Source of the DNA: Hirundichthys speculiger
Lineage: Eukaryota; Chordata; Actinopteri; Beloniformes; Exocoetidae
Direction: 5' to 3'
DNA length: 64,000 bases
NCBI GenBank assembly: GCA_018398805.1
Contig: JAGFBZ010002996.1
Location: 49,993 to 113,992, forward strand
Numbering within the stretch: the first letter of the stretch is position 1; each line of letters begins with the position of its first letter. The notes under the pieces were generated by a model. The model was not told where the DNA came from, did no database searches, and saw only the letters and a program-made list of their open reading frames with translations. Shown here one piece after another: positions 1 through 12,490 of this stretch. The translations under genes were made by a program, and so were the position numbers.

Positions 1-487
1 CCTTATTTGTTGACCCCTAACATTAATATCGGATCATGGTTCCTGGTCCTGTATGTTGATCACAGTTGTGATTAAAGGTTTCGGTGAACCGTGTATATTT
101 TTCACATTTCAAATTGGGCCTTGGTATCCTGTAGTTTGGGAATGGCTGCTGTAGAGAGAAGCTGAAACAGAAATTACAGTTTTACATGGGCTGTTCCTTC
201 AATGCTAATGTGAACCCTGGTTGAATAAAGATTCAGAATTGGACCAATAGTTTTCGACAGTTAAAATGGATAAAATAATTGCAGTTTGTGGTGGTGTAGT
301 ATATGGGCAGTGGTAATCATTTTGACAAGTAATTGCTCGCAGCAAGATTAAAAAAGAATAAGAAAAAAATAACTAAAAATGAACTATTTATATCATTTTT
401 GAAATGGTGAACTGAACTAGTTCATTTTAATTTCTGTGAACTATGAACTTAACTAGTCGGTGTAGAAAGTGAACTTGCCCAACACTG
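1..487. mobile_element. hAT-like non-autonomous composite element, copy A (cut by window edge)
   Basis: This stretch is nearly identical to about 13,117-13,603. Shared landmarks are the phrase around position 40 (atggttcctggtcctgtatg), the tract ending in gtttgggaatggctgctg near 135-155, and a right end of alternating gaact/agttca motifs closing with CCCAACACTG at 478-487. The terminus is the reverse complement of the CAGTGTTG end seen at 12,491, so this is the right part of the same element. The left part lies outside the window. No protein is encoded. The terminal sequence suggests the hAT superfamily, but no target-site duplication can be tested here. Confidence 0.65.
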
Positions 488-3400
488 CCTGGAACCACTC
501 AAGGCGCTTCTACAACGCCAGCAGCTTCCTCTCACCGTCGCACACACACAAACCAGATCGATTTATTATTTATCAGACCGAATTATCCCCATAGTTGCTC
601 CTATTATTCCTGTAATTAGTCTTATAATCAAATTACATACTACATGTACTACATTCGCTGTGGGCGTCCGAGGATGAACGAGGAGGTTGCTCAGCCTCTG
701 ATTGTTATTTCAGAGGGGCTACTGTAGCCGTCAGGTGGCTTTAATCCAAAATAGCTTCTACTGGTATTAGGTTTAATAAATCCAAGTTGGCTGGTTGGAG
801 CAATACTGCGTATTAAATGCAGGGGAGGGAGCTCGGCGCATTCGCTCATCCGTACTACATCTCATTTCCCTCCTTCCTCAATGTCACTCTCTGATTGGGT
901 TCATTGAGTTCCTTAATTATTTCCAGAACTCTCCACTCCGGCTTTCTTCTTCTGCTGTCCATCACCGTCCGTCCGTGAGATAAAAACTGCCCGCAAACAC
1001 TCACAAATACTTCGCAAATGTTTTCCCAGAAGATTCTGCAGAGCTGGCGGAGAGAACGGGAGGTGAAATGTCTTGGTTTGTACCTTCAAACGATAGCTTA
1101 GCGATGATTCACAGTCACGCTAACGGGGGTGAACCAGAGTAAAATGGTACCAGACAAACCGGTAGTTACTATTTGGGGCTTTGAGACACGTAAACTTCCG
1201 GTCATGAAAGCGACCACTGATTAAGACGGCGCTGATTTTGCGCGAGGTCGACATGCTGAATCTCAGGTTGCGTTCCCGTCAACACAGAAACGAGCGGTTC
1301 GGCACCAACTGAGAGACGAGCGGTGATCCTGGAGACGACGGCAACGCCCCGGAGGATATATGAGCTTTGTCCCTTTACACCCGGTACTTTGGTAGCTCTT
1401 ATTCTCTTCCTCTTCGGAGCAAACGACTCCCCTGGAGTCTTGTCCCCTGGTACCAAGAGAAGAGCGAAGGTATGACCAGACAGGCTAAGTTACCGCTCCG
1501 GCTTCTGTTTCAACCTCAACGGTCTCCAGGTTCGACCCCGGACGCCTGCCAACCCCAACACAGCTCTACTGTCTCACACCGGACACAATATATTTAAAAG
1601 TATAAAAAGTATAAAACATTAAAGTTTACAGTTATAATTGCAACAATTGTCTATATTTTATTACTTTATATACTGTCTTGGGGTTAAATTTGCAAAAAAT
1701 GCAATTCTCAAAAATTAAAAACCGAAAAACACTGAAAATGAAAAAATGTAAACGGAATTTGAGAAAAAATAAAACGGACTCCATAGGGCCCTGCACATTC
1801 CTGACGCTACGGGTCGTCACATTTGGAAAGAGGTGCGCGTGGGGGTCCGGCGAAGCTTACGAAGGAGGGTTCACGCCTACACCGCAGGTGCTCCCGCTTA
1901 GACGCAGAAGTTTAAATCAGCTGTAACTGTGGAGGTGAAAACTGATTGTTGTTCCAGGCTGTAAATATGTTTATTTCTGTTTCCTGGCTACAGTTAGAGA
2001 AGAGGGTTATTAGCAGTTAGAATAATCAGCAAAGTCTTCAATGGATGCATTAATTCATGTGAACAGTTACGGTTAGAAGTATCCGTAGAGCACGGACAAA
2101 GTGATGCTCCACCTCTGACTGGAAACACGTGGAAACACGTCAAATGTTCGATAACATTGTGGTCAATGGGGCTAAAAAATTTTGTTTCTTAATATCGCCG
2201 TTAATTATTGCCCAAAACTCATGAAATTTGACTCAGGGATTTACAATAGGAAGCTCTATCAAATTTTAAAGGCTGATCCGGATCTTTTTTCTGTGCATCA
2301 CAAAATAAAGGAAGATATGGTACTTTTTTAGCGGCCCCATATTGTCAGTGCTACATGTACGCTACATATGGGGGAACTTGGTGGAGGTCTGCCTCTCCCT
2401 TTTCCTACTGCCCCCCACTACCACCACTATTATAAATATTATCATTTGTCTATAAAATTGTTATAAGTCCACCTCTGCGTAACACTGTATCCTTATTAAC
2501 ATTAAAGGAAACAAAAAAGAAAGAAATCTATAGATCAACTTATAACAAAGAATAACTTTATAAAAGTATTTTTTTTAGTCTGTAAAGACTTAAAGTGAAT
2601 CAATCCCACCGCAGTCACAATGAAGCAGTGCTACATTAGCATCATCATATTTCCTCGTCTTAACTTTCTGGAGACTTTCGTTTGTCTCTTTATCTTCGTC
2701 TCTCTGTCTTTCTTTTCATCCCTGTTAAATATTTTTCTGTGGTGTCTCTGTCACTTCATATCTCCTGCTCTGTGCTGTGTGCGCGCATGTCCGTGCAAAA
2801 AAAACCCGACACAATATAGCTAATAGTCCCTGAGCAGTGACAATGAGTGTGCCACTGCCCCCTACTGGAGTATATTTGGAATTACACTTTATTCTAGTAC
2901 GGCAAAAAAAAAAAAGCATGTTTCCCGGGGTCACACGGCACCCCAACCCCCCACCCCCCAAGGGGTGGTGCCCCACTATTTGAGAAGGACCAAGGTCTTG
3001 TAGACATTACACCATCACAACATGTCGAACCGATGCATTTAAAAAAAAAAAAAAAAATTACTGGAATCTAGGTACGTAGGGGCATGTAGGGTTAAAATAT
3101 TCCCACCAGCCATCCTAATTCAGTTTAAAACCGATTACATCAATGTCCTTCATACAATACGCTCGTGCTGCATTGTACTACTTAATGTGCTGCACAGCAG
3201 AAGGAGGAAAAAACAGCTGCTTCATGGATTAAAGGAGTGCTGATCCAACACTTTCAACCACTTCCTTTTCCTTCCTGCTTCCTCATTAGTCAGTTTTCCT
3301 TCCTGTTGAACATGTTTCCCGTGGAGCTCCGCTCTCCGCGGTCTGCAGCCAGATTCCTTCTTAGGCGACGTTTGGGATCCCTGCCACAGTGAAAGAGTGC

Positions 3401-4518
3401 TCAGAGGGCCACCACTTGATCAGGATAAGATCATGTGACATAACAAAAGAGCAGACGCGAAGAAGTGGAAACCACGAAAGGCAGAAAACAAGCTTTTTCC
3501 AGAGTGATGACGAACTCAACAGGGACTTAATCCTACAGATAAAGATGAAATTCCAGACAGGTTGGACACCTTTTGAGATGGTTGCTATTCTCAAACTGAC
3601 CACTAGATGTCAGTAGTTGTTCCACGCCGTCACTTCAACTCAGGAAACTCATCTTGGAGCCTGGTGGGTGTTGAGGTTTTAACTGCTTTAATTCTCCTAC
3701 AACGCCACCAGATTATGTTCACGTGTGGTTTTAAGAGTGTTTTGCTGCAAAACACGCAAAAGTAGGACACAATGCTGTGAACTAAAAAGTGACAGGAGCA
3801 GGAAACACATCAAGAACATCTCTGTAACTCGGTCGACCAGAACGAGCCATTAAATCCACAATCGCAAGTGAGATAAAAAAAAAAAAAAAAAGAAGATGTT
3901 TACCACATCAAACAGAAGCGTTGGGAATTGTTGGGATGGAGGGGTGGCAGACTGTAACACAAACAGGACAAGGATGGAGAGGAGGATGGAGGAGAAGGAG
4001 AGGCTTGAAGGAGATGATCAGAGAGAAACAGACAGCGAGCTCATTAAGAAAATCCAGTAAACACGTATATTCAAATCCAGACACAAGGTTAAAGCAAAGT
4101 GAGAGATAAATGCATGTTTTTTTTGCGGAAACACACTCAAACCAAACACACTACGCCGCTATGCATATTGTATTGTACGCATATTTTAAACAAAGCGTCC
4201 ATGATTTAAGGCAGAAGACGGCATTAACATAAAGCATCTCATAACAAAGCTGTGCAGCACTAATAAGCTCTGCACAACGCAAAGTTTTGTCCATGAGAAT
4301 GGAAATTAAATTGGATCGCACACAGCAGACACACTCCACATAAGAGACTGAGATGGAAATTTAATCTTTTTTACTTGTTACCAGGATCATTTAAACTTAG
4401 TTTAAGACTTTATTGCATAAAGTCATCACTGCTCTTGCACTGCGTATAATAAAGCTACAGAGCTCTATTTTTGTCACAACGTTAAAAACTTTATAACTGT
4501 GCAGGACACGTTCACACA
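488..4518. other. no gene seen; probable intronic DNA
   Basis: Both strands carry only short chance reading frames, under about 85 codons, without recognisable domains. The DNA is AT-rich with short poly-A runs near 3,040 and 3,875. I see no exon with paired splice sites and no complete transposon. It may be part of the long first intron of the minus-strand rims1-like gene whose first exon is at 31,944-32,104. Confidence 0.4.
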
Positions 4519-4930
4519 TTAAAGGTAGAGTAAGTAATTCTTAGAGATGTTCTGATACCAGGGTGTTGGGTATGATCCAATACTATTGTCATTTCCAATG
4601 TTTTTTGTTCGCAAATTAACAATTATTTTTAATCAACATCAAAATTAACATCGAATAAAGAAAAAAAAAGTTCAAACTTTATTGATCGGACTCACAAACA
4701 CACTATGAAAAGCAAAATATAGCAGTCGGAAAAAAATAAAACATTAATTATTTAATGACAATTAAATAATTTAATCATGATAAAGTATCTGATATTTTAA
4801 GAAAATTAACTAACCTAAACATTTAAACATCAAGCAAAGAATAGGTATTAAAAAAATATATCCAGGAGTGAAGCTTAAAGTGCAGCCACGAATATGTAAA
4901 ACATAAAAGGCATTTATATTGTTATTATTA
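4519..4930. mobile_element. partial DNA-transposon copy, same family as 46,616-47,546
   Basis: It begins with ttaaaggtagagtaagtaat, matching the terminal inverted repeat of the element at 46,616. The segment 4,860-4,915 (aagcttaaagtgcagccacg, then aatatgtaaaacataaaa) matches 46,915-46,965 of that element. The other terminal repeat is not visible, so this copy is truncated or rearranged. It is non-coding. Confidence 0.55.
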
Positions 4931-4940
4931 TTCTTTTACC

Positions 4941-4976
4941 CATCCATCCATCCATCCATCCATCCATCCATCCATC
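4941..4976. repeat. (CATC)n microsatellite
   Basis: Nine perfect tandem copies of the tetranucleotide CATC lie directly next to the partial transposon copy ending near 4,930. Confidence 0.95.
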
Positions 4977-4979
4977 ATC

Positions 4980-6450
4980 TGTTCCCACTTATTTTTCATA
5001 TTTCCCAGATCTCTCGGCCAGACAGGTCACCAATCCATCGCTTTTTCTAGCTGATATAAATTATGTTCAGTCAGTCAACGACTGTTTGTAGAGATCAGAT
5101 TCAAAGAGATACTTCTGACCTGGAAAACTCTACCTCGGCTCCAGATGTTCAGAAACCTGTTGAACGACAGACGGGGGCTGGTCATCTAGTTTAGCCCGTC
5201 GTTGCTCGAGGTTTCTGGCTCTCTGGGCAGTTCTTCTCATTTCTGAATTTCCAAAAATCTCCCTCTTTGATTCAATAAACTCGTTATTTTTCACACTCCA
5301 GCTCCAAAGGTAAGCTCCTGAAATGCTTAATAAGTTCTGCTCGTGTTGTTTCTCGCAACATTTGTACCACATCTGGAAAACATCAGCCTTTCATGATGAG
5401 CATGTCGCATTTTCCTGGTGGGATCTTTCCAGCCTTTCCAGCATGTTGCTGACGTAACAGCAGCGCTAGATAGCTAGCTCGGTCCGACGTCTTGCTGAAG
5501 TTGTGAGGCTGTATAGCACAACTTCCTGTGCTGCCTTTTAGAGATGCAAAGAAGACTTTGAATAGTGCCATGAAAATGGTGTCCACCGGGTGGCAGCACT
5601 GGTCAAAACCAGTCGTTACCGCTGCATTTGGGGCTTTTGCAAGATCTGAAAAATTCCAGTTTTGAATGCGAACTCCCTCCGATTCGGAATTGATTTAGCA
5701 CGAAGGTAAGGACGAAACAGGCAGGAATATCTCACATGAAATGTTAGCGGCTACGTTCCCGTCAATTCGTCAAATAACACCTTCTACCTGTTCCAGCAGG
5801 TGGGTCCTCTGGTAGAGAAATCATTTCAGGACCGTTCCATGCTGACAAACCGGACTACTGGCAGGCGACGTTTGAAACGAGCGCCGCCACAGCTGAAACG
5901 AGACGCAGCAGAGGCCCGCTGGGATCAACGGTCACGGGCGACTGGAACCGTCCTCGCCTGGTGAGCGTCGGGCCGAGCGACAGCTGGTCCCGGCGGGGAT
6001 CCTCACGTCGGCTCCGGCAGCACTTGTTTCCAGTGTTTGGACCGTGAGAACCTCTGACATTCGTATCGGTGTCAGAACAACTCCAGTGAGTCTACCGAAT
6101 CTCTGACCCAGAACACTTTCGTCACATTCAGTGAAGATCCAGTGAAGATTGCTCCAGCCAATCAGTAACGAGGGGAGGGTTTGGGCTCGTGAGATGTAAA
6201 ATGTAAACTTATGTCAAAAAGTTATAAGAATAAATGTAAAAGTCACCATTTTAAATCACAAAGTTGAAAATTTGCGATTTTATGGCAATGTGTCACAATT
6301 TTGTTGACAAACCTCCCGTTTTACAACCAAAGCTGCAGCATTGCAAAATTTGTAGTGTTACATGAAGTTTGTGATTATATTGTAAATAAGTGTCATATAG
6401 GTTTATATGTGGGTTTTCTTCTTGGCTTGAGGACCTGCCCCTAAAATGTC
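4980..6450. other. no gene seen
   Basis: No supported exon. An 80-codon minus-strand frame at 5,130-5,372 has an Arg/Gln-rich end but no recognisable family and no clear splice context. From about 6,190 to 6,400 there is a degenerate AT-rich repeat built on phrases such as aaatcacaaagttg, also found at 33-34.8, 38.2-38.6 and 42.6-43.0 kb. Confidence 0.35.
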
Positions 6451-6458
6451 TCTGCACG

Positions 6459-8640
6459 GCCTGATCAGTATGGATGCTCTACTCTAGTCAGTGTGGGTGC
6501 TCTACTTTGATTAGTATGGATCCTCTACTCTGGCCAGTATGGGTGCTCTGCTCTGATCAGGATGGATGCTCTACTCTAACCAGTGTGGGTGCTCTACTTT
6601 GATTGGTATGGGTGCTCTGCACTGATCAGTATGGGTGCTCTACTCTAATCAGTATGGATGCTCTACTCTAATCAGTATGGGTGCTCTACTTTGATTAGTA
6701 TGGATCCTCTACTCTGGCCAGTATGGGTGCTCTGCTCTGATCAGGATGGATGCTCTACTCTAACCAGTGTGGGTGCTCTACTTTGATTGGTATGGGTGCT
6801 CTGCACTGATCAGTATGGGTGCTCTACTCTAATCAGTATGGATGCTCTACTCTAATCAGTATGGGTGCTCTACTTTGATTAGTATGGATCCTCTACTCTG
6901 GCCAGTATGGGTGCTCTGCTCTGATCAGGATGGATGCTCTACTCTAACCAGTGTGGGTGCTCTACTTTGATTGATATGGGTGCTCTGCTCTGATCAGTAT
7001 GGATGCTCTACTCTAACCAGTGTGGGTGCTCTACTTTGATTGGTATGGGTGCTCTGCTCTGATCAGTATGGGTGCTCTACTTTGATCAGTATGGATGCTC
7101 TACTCTAGTCAGTGTGGGTGCTCTACTTTGATTAGTATGGGTGCTCTACTCTGATCAGTATGGGTGCTCTACTCTGATTCGTATGGATCCTCTACTCTGG
7201 CCAGTATGGGTGCTCTACTTTGATCAGTATGGATGCTCTACTCTAGTCAGTGTGGGTGCTCTACTTTGATTAGTATGGGTGCTCTACTTTGATCAATATG
7301 GATGCTCTACTCTGATCAGGATGGGTGCTCTACTTTGATTGGTATGGGTGCTCTGCTCTGATCAGTATTGATGCTCTACTCTGATCAGTGTGGGTGCTCT
7401 ACTTTGATTAGTATGGATGCTCTACTCTGATCAGCATGGATGCTCTACTCTGATCAGCATGGATGCTCTACTCTGATCAGCATGGGTGCTCTGCTCTTAT
7501 CAGTATGGATGCTCTACTCTGATCAGGATGGGTGCTCTACTCTAATCAGTATGGATGCTCTACTCTAATCAGTATGGGTGCTCTACTTTGATTAGTATGG
7601 ATCCTCTACTCTGGCCAGTATGGGTGCTCTGCTCTGATCAGGATGGATGCTCTACTCTAACCAGTGTGGGTGCTCTACTTTGATTGGTATGGGTGCTCTG
7701 CTCTGATCAGTATGGATGCTCTACTCTAACCAGTGTGGGTGCTCTACTTTGATTGGTATGGGTGCTCTGCTCTGATCAGTATGGTTGCTCTATTTTGATC
7801 AGTTTGGATGCTCTACTCTAGTCAGTGTGGGTGCTCTACTTTGATTAGTATGGGTGCTCTACTCTGATCAGTATGGGTGCTCTACTTTGATTCGTATGGA
7901 TCCTCTACTCTGGCCAGTATGGGTGCTCTACTTTGATCAGTATGGATGCTCTACTCTAGTCAGTGTGGGTGCTCTACTTTGATTAGTATGGGTGCTCTAC
8001 TCTGATCAGTATGGATGCTCTACTCTGATCAGGATGGGTGCTCTACTTTGATTGGTATGGGTGCTCTGATGCTCTACTCTGATCAGTGTGGGTGCTCTAC
8101 TTTGATTAGTATGGATGCTCTACTCTGATCAGCATGGGTGCTCTGCTCTGATCAGTATGGATGCTCTGCTCTAATCAGTATGGGTGCTCTACTTTGATCA
8201 GTATGGATGCTCTGCTCTAATCAGTATGGGTGCTCTACTTTGATCAGTATGGATGCTCTGCTCTAATCAGTATGGGTGCTCTACTTTGATTGGTATGGTA
8301 GCTCTGCTCTGACCAGTATGGGTGCTCTACTTTGATCAGGGTGGATGCTCTGCTCTGATCAGTATAGATGCTCTACTCTGATCATCGTGGATGCTCTACT
8401 CTGGTCAGGACAGATGCTCTGATCAGGATGGATGCTCTACTCTGATCAGGATGGATGCTCTACTCTGATCATCGTGGATGCTCTACTCTGGTCAGGACAG
8501 ATCCTCTGATCAGTATGGATGCTCTGTTCTCATCAGTATGGATGCTCTGTTCTCATCATTATAGATACTCTGCTCTGATCAGGGTGGATGCGCTACCTGA
8601 TCGTCTTGGATGCTCTACTCTGATCAGGACCCAGACCGGA
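6459..8640. repeat. 23-bp minisatellite with 184-bp higher-order units
   Basis: About 2.2 kb of tandem repeats of a 23-bp unit made of (g)tatgg(g/a)tgctctact followed by a ctgatca-like junction, roughly 95 units. Many units carry the 8-bp palindrome CTGATCAG, or variants such as CTGGCCAG. In the first part a block of eight units recurs as a higher-order repeat: the diagnostic GGATCC variant appears at 6,518, 6,702 and 6,886, exactly 184 bp apart. Units become more diverged (aggacagatgctctg and similar) after about 8,380. It is not coding; the 23-bp period shifts the frame each unit. Confidence 0.95.
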
Positions 8641-9780
8641 CCCAGTTTTTCCAGGATCCAGTTCCGTAAACATGCACCACAGCACATACTCGGTGAATGA
8701 ACCATTTTAATGAAGATGGCCTCGGTTCTGAGCCAAGATTATTCACTTTGTGTCCACTCATTCTCACCTCGCACTAACAGCCTCACAATTAAATGGCTTC
8801 CCAATCTCCACAAGTGCCTCCAAAAATAGTTTTGGACCTTTCTCTGCCAGAGCCCGTCTCCCACATCAAGGCTTGAAGTTACTCTTAAACAAATACATAT
8901 ATAAATATATGTATATGCTCCCCTCCCGTCTATATATATATATATATATACATACACATAAAGTTAAAGACCCCCTACTTGACGTGACAGTTAATGTGTC
9001 CAAAAATAAGGCTGATAAAATAGCTGAGTCCTAAAGTCCTTGGGAGTCATTATTGCTGTAAAGCCAAACGTTGGCACTGCCTCGTCCAGCCCGGCGCTCT
9101 CATAAAGCGGGATGGCATCAGATGGGGAATGGGAGCCAGCTCCGGCTCTTTCCCTGTAGTGACTCAGGCCTCTTTTGGCCGAGTATGAGTCACTCATCCA
9201 GTTCCGGGATCGATATTCAAAAAAGCAGGCGGACATGAATCAAATAACAATGAGCCAGTGTCAGGAGAAAATCACCTCGTAGCCATTAAGAAATTAAGGA
9301 CTCCCAACTTTTTCAGTCTCATTTTCTCTCCAACACACACTTAGAGAGTAACTTCCCCTCGCTGCCCACTTCTGTCGTGAGACGTCTCAGGATCGCCTTT
9401 TCCCAAATTTGTCTGGCAGTCAGCATCGTCTTTTCCAGCTTGCAGCCTTTTCTGCTTCCTATCTGTGATCTAGACCGCGCACACACACAAATACGCACAT
9501 GCACACAACCTTAATGTAGAGGAGTAATCTGCAAGATTGATGGGAACTCATTGAGTGTCCTGTAATAGACGAGTCTTAAAAAAAAAGTTCCCTCCTTCTC
9601 ATGCTATCTGTGAGATTGAATGGAAGGTAAAACTCGTGCCAGAATTAGAAACAGGGTTTTGGTTTGTTGCAGCCGTGTGCCTGGACGCCTGGAAAGAGAT
9701 CTTCCTTTGCTCCTTTTTAAGACGTTAACATTCACTGATTATTTCCGGCTTGTTATGACACGTCAGATACAATGCGGTTT
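8641..9780. other. no gene seen; short (TA)n at 8,931-8,950
   Basis: Mostly unique-looking DNA. A short TA microsatellite lies at 8,931-8,950. No reading frame over about 95 codons and no recognisable protein family. Confidence 0.35.
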
Positions 9781-9782
9781 GT

Positions 9783-10800
9783 TCAAAGCTGAAGCCACTG
9801 CAGAACTGAGGAGCATTGCAGTTCATAAACCGACCACCAGGAGGCCACTCCAAAGGCATTGACCTCCATGTTGATATGGAGCCCCGTTTGGGTCATAAGT
9901 CAATGAATAAATGAGTCTATTATTATGAAATACAGGTGTTTATTATTATGAAATACGTATCCATTATTATGAAATGTTTCCCATTATTATCAAAAAATGT
10001 AATAATTATAAAATATATTTTTATTATTTTTTAATCTTAGTTTAATGCATAATAGTTTATTTCATAATGGCTTTTTTTTAAATCTAAGAACGAGTTTTTA
10101 CATAATGGCTTCGTTTTTCATAAGAATAATCTTTTACATAATAATGACATTTTGCCAGTGGGCGGGACCAGTGGTTGACCTGCATGCTCATTGGCTGATC
10201 TTTCTCCATTCTACGCTCTGACATCGACTAGTTTTGGCCATGAGGTCCCGTTAGCAGCGGGCCGTGGCGTCATCAAGGTGCGCTCCTAGTCCGATTGTAG
10301 CTATGGCAGCTTGGACTGAGCTACGGGAAACCTTGACGTTTCTTAGTCGATGTCAACTTTTAACCGTAAACTGAGGTGCATTCTGCCACCTACTGGCCTG
10401 GAGTATATACGTTGCACCTCTCACCCACTATCGATATTCACTGTTCTCTTGCTTATGCCTGAATGAAAGAGCAGCCAATCACATAAATGGCTCCGCCCTC
10501 TCTGCTGTGATTGACACACAAATCATTATTATGAAAAACGAAACCATTATCATAATAATTGGAAATATTTCATAATAATAAACATGCATTTCATAATAAT
10601 GGGAAATACTTTATAATAATAAACGCCTGTATTTCATAATAAAAGACTCATTTATTCATTGAATTATGACCCAAATGGGGCTCCATACCAGTCAGCAACA
10701 TTTTTCAGTTTTCAAAGCTGAAGCCACTGCAGAACTGAGGAATGTTGCAGTTCATAAACCCACCACCAGGAGGCCACTCCAAAGGCATTGACCTCCATGT
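9783..10800. mobile_element. TIR element (9,874-10,687) bracketed by ~85-bp direct repeats
   Basis: An inverted-repeat pair of about 60 bp frames this element. The left arm starts tatggagccccgtttgggtc (about 9,874) and the right arm, read in reverse, starts tatggagccccatttgggtc (ending about 10,687). The arms continue inwards through matching gaataaatgagtc and (t)attatgaaatac motifs. Outside the arms, a sequence starting ttcaaagctgaagccactgc is present at about 9,783-9,870 and again at 10,712-10,800 as a direct repeat. The interior is non-coding and contains several more tattatgaaata motifs. The superfamily is not recognised. Confidence 0.7.
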
Positions 10801-10944
10801 TAAAGCCCCAAACATTAGAGCAGAAATAAAAATGTTTCGCTCCGAAGTTGGAGGGGACTTTTGTCTGTAGAGCCCACACTTGAGTTCCTCTGTTTCACTG
10901 GGAAATGACACAGGGATACGTTCTGGCATATGTAAAACGATTTA

Positions 10945-11377
10945 CAGTGATCCCTCGTCAGTTCGCGCTTTAAGTTCCGCGGTTTTAGTTATTTGCGGAT
11001 TTTTTTCAGGAATATATAATATTAAAAAAAAATCAAGAAAAAATTGCAGAAAAATCACGGGATGTTGTGTGCGTTCTCTCACAGCGAAGAAATGCTGTGA
11101 GCCAGCCTGGCCCCTTTAAGAAGCTGGCCTTATGGGTAATGTAGTGTGTGTGTCGTCGGACGGCAGAATGAAAACGAGGTTAGATGAAAGAGCGGTTTCT
11201 TTACTGTGAAGGTAACAGAAAGACCACAGTTGAGCCTTTGTCTTGTTTCGCTGCAGTGCCTCGCTACTTTTTTGGGGTTTTTGAACATATTTTAAACACA
11301 TTATTTAGGCTCGGGGTCTCCAGCTCCAGTTGCGGATTTTGATTCTCGCATTAACCACGAAAAATAAGGGATTACTG
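10945..11377. mobile_element. pogo/Tigger-like MITE with TA target duplication
   Basis: The ends are CAGTGATCCCTCG on the left and the inverted counterpart AAGGGATTACTG on the right. They are flanked by TA on both sides (10,943-10,944 and 11,378-11,379). CAGT termini with a TA target site fit the Tc1/mariner-pogo group. The 433-bp interior has no transposase frame, so this is a non-autonomous element. Confidence 0.65.
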
Positions 11378-11379
11378 TA

Positions 11380-12490
11380 GCTGGAAATGTATGAATTTAA
11401 GGTTAAGTTGCATAAACTAGTGTTTTGAGCGGCTCGTCATTGCTGTAAAGACAGGAATGAAACTGCTGTTTCTGTGTAGCGCGACGTCTTCCGCCTGCTC
11501 GCACCTCCGCCGGTGCGTGTACGTACGTACGCTACCGTGGCGTGGCGGCTCACGCTACCGTGGCGCGGCGGCTCACCATATGGCTGCAGAGACGTGGAGA
11601 ATCTCACTCATGACTTTTCCTCTTTCGTGCCAAAGCTCTGCTTTTCCTCCCCCGTCCCTTCCCCTCCCCGCGTCCTCCGTGGAGGAGCTACCTGGGTGTA
11701 TTCTCACCGCCCCCACTCCGTCCATCCCTCCGTCCATCCTCCCGTCTCTTCCTCTCAACGCGTTCTCTCGTTTCTCTCCAGTTTCCGGTGGTATTCACCG
11801 GTTACTGGAGAGGAGGTGAAAGCAGACTGCAGCCCTACAGAAACCAGGAAGAAGCTCGGATGACGGCTGTTGGGGAAACCTCGTTAGAAAAGCGTCTTGG
11901 AGACTCGAGCCGACATCAACAGAAATGATGTGAAGAGTCAACACTTCCGTAGTAGCTCTCAACCTCGTTTCAGGTTCGACAAAACACCTGAAGCAAAGAA
12001 ACTTCTGATTCGAGACGAGCCCATCCGCCCAGCGGACAGTCGAACACAACTGTAGGAGTGGACGGCAGGAACCCAAATCATTCTGCTCCTCCTTCCTCCT
12101 CGTCCTCCTCCTCCTCTCTCTCACCCTCTCCATGTACTTCTCTGCCTTTCCACCCACTCGCTCCTCATACGTGCTTTCGCTCTGTTTCTCGCTCATCTCT
12201 TTCTCTTTGCCCTCTATTTTGCTTTGAAGAGATTTTCCATCTCGCTGCGATGAAAAGCGTCTCTCTAAATATAATTTATTTTGAACTAATTCAATCACTT
12301 TCTCATCTTTAGTTGCAGCTCCATGAAAAGTACGGGTGAGGTACCTGTATGCTAACCTCAGGCCTTGACCTGAGTGTTTCATTCAGTAGACATTCGGTTT
12401 TCCATTCAGATGTGGCTTTTGCAAACAGTCAGTCGCAGCAGCTAACGTCCCCGACAGGAACGCTGGAGGCCAGAGACCTCCGCTGAGCGG
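11380..12490. other. no gene supported; pyrimidine-rich tracts
   Basis: This contains TC/TCC-rich stretches (about 11,640-11,780 and 12,085-12,140). A 195-codon minus-strand frame at 11,795-12,382 is largely a by-product of the purine-rich strand (Arg/Glu-rich middle) and shows no family resemblance. I do not call a gene. Confidence 0.35.

Noticed and set aside
5130..5372. Minus-strand 80-codon frame with an Arg/Gln-rich end
   Set aside because: It looks exon-like at first, but there is no known family, no splice pairing and no neighbour in frame.
11795..12382. 195-codon minus-strand frame
   Set aside because: Purine-rich strand gives a stop-poor frame; no recognisable family, and overlapping contradictory frames exist on the other strand.
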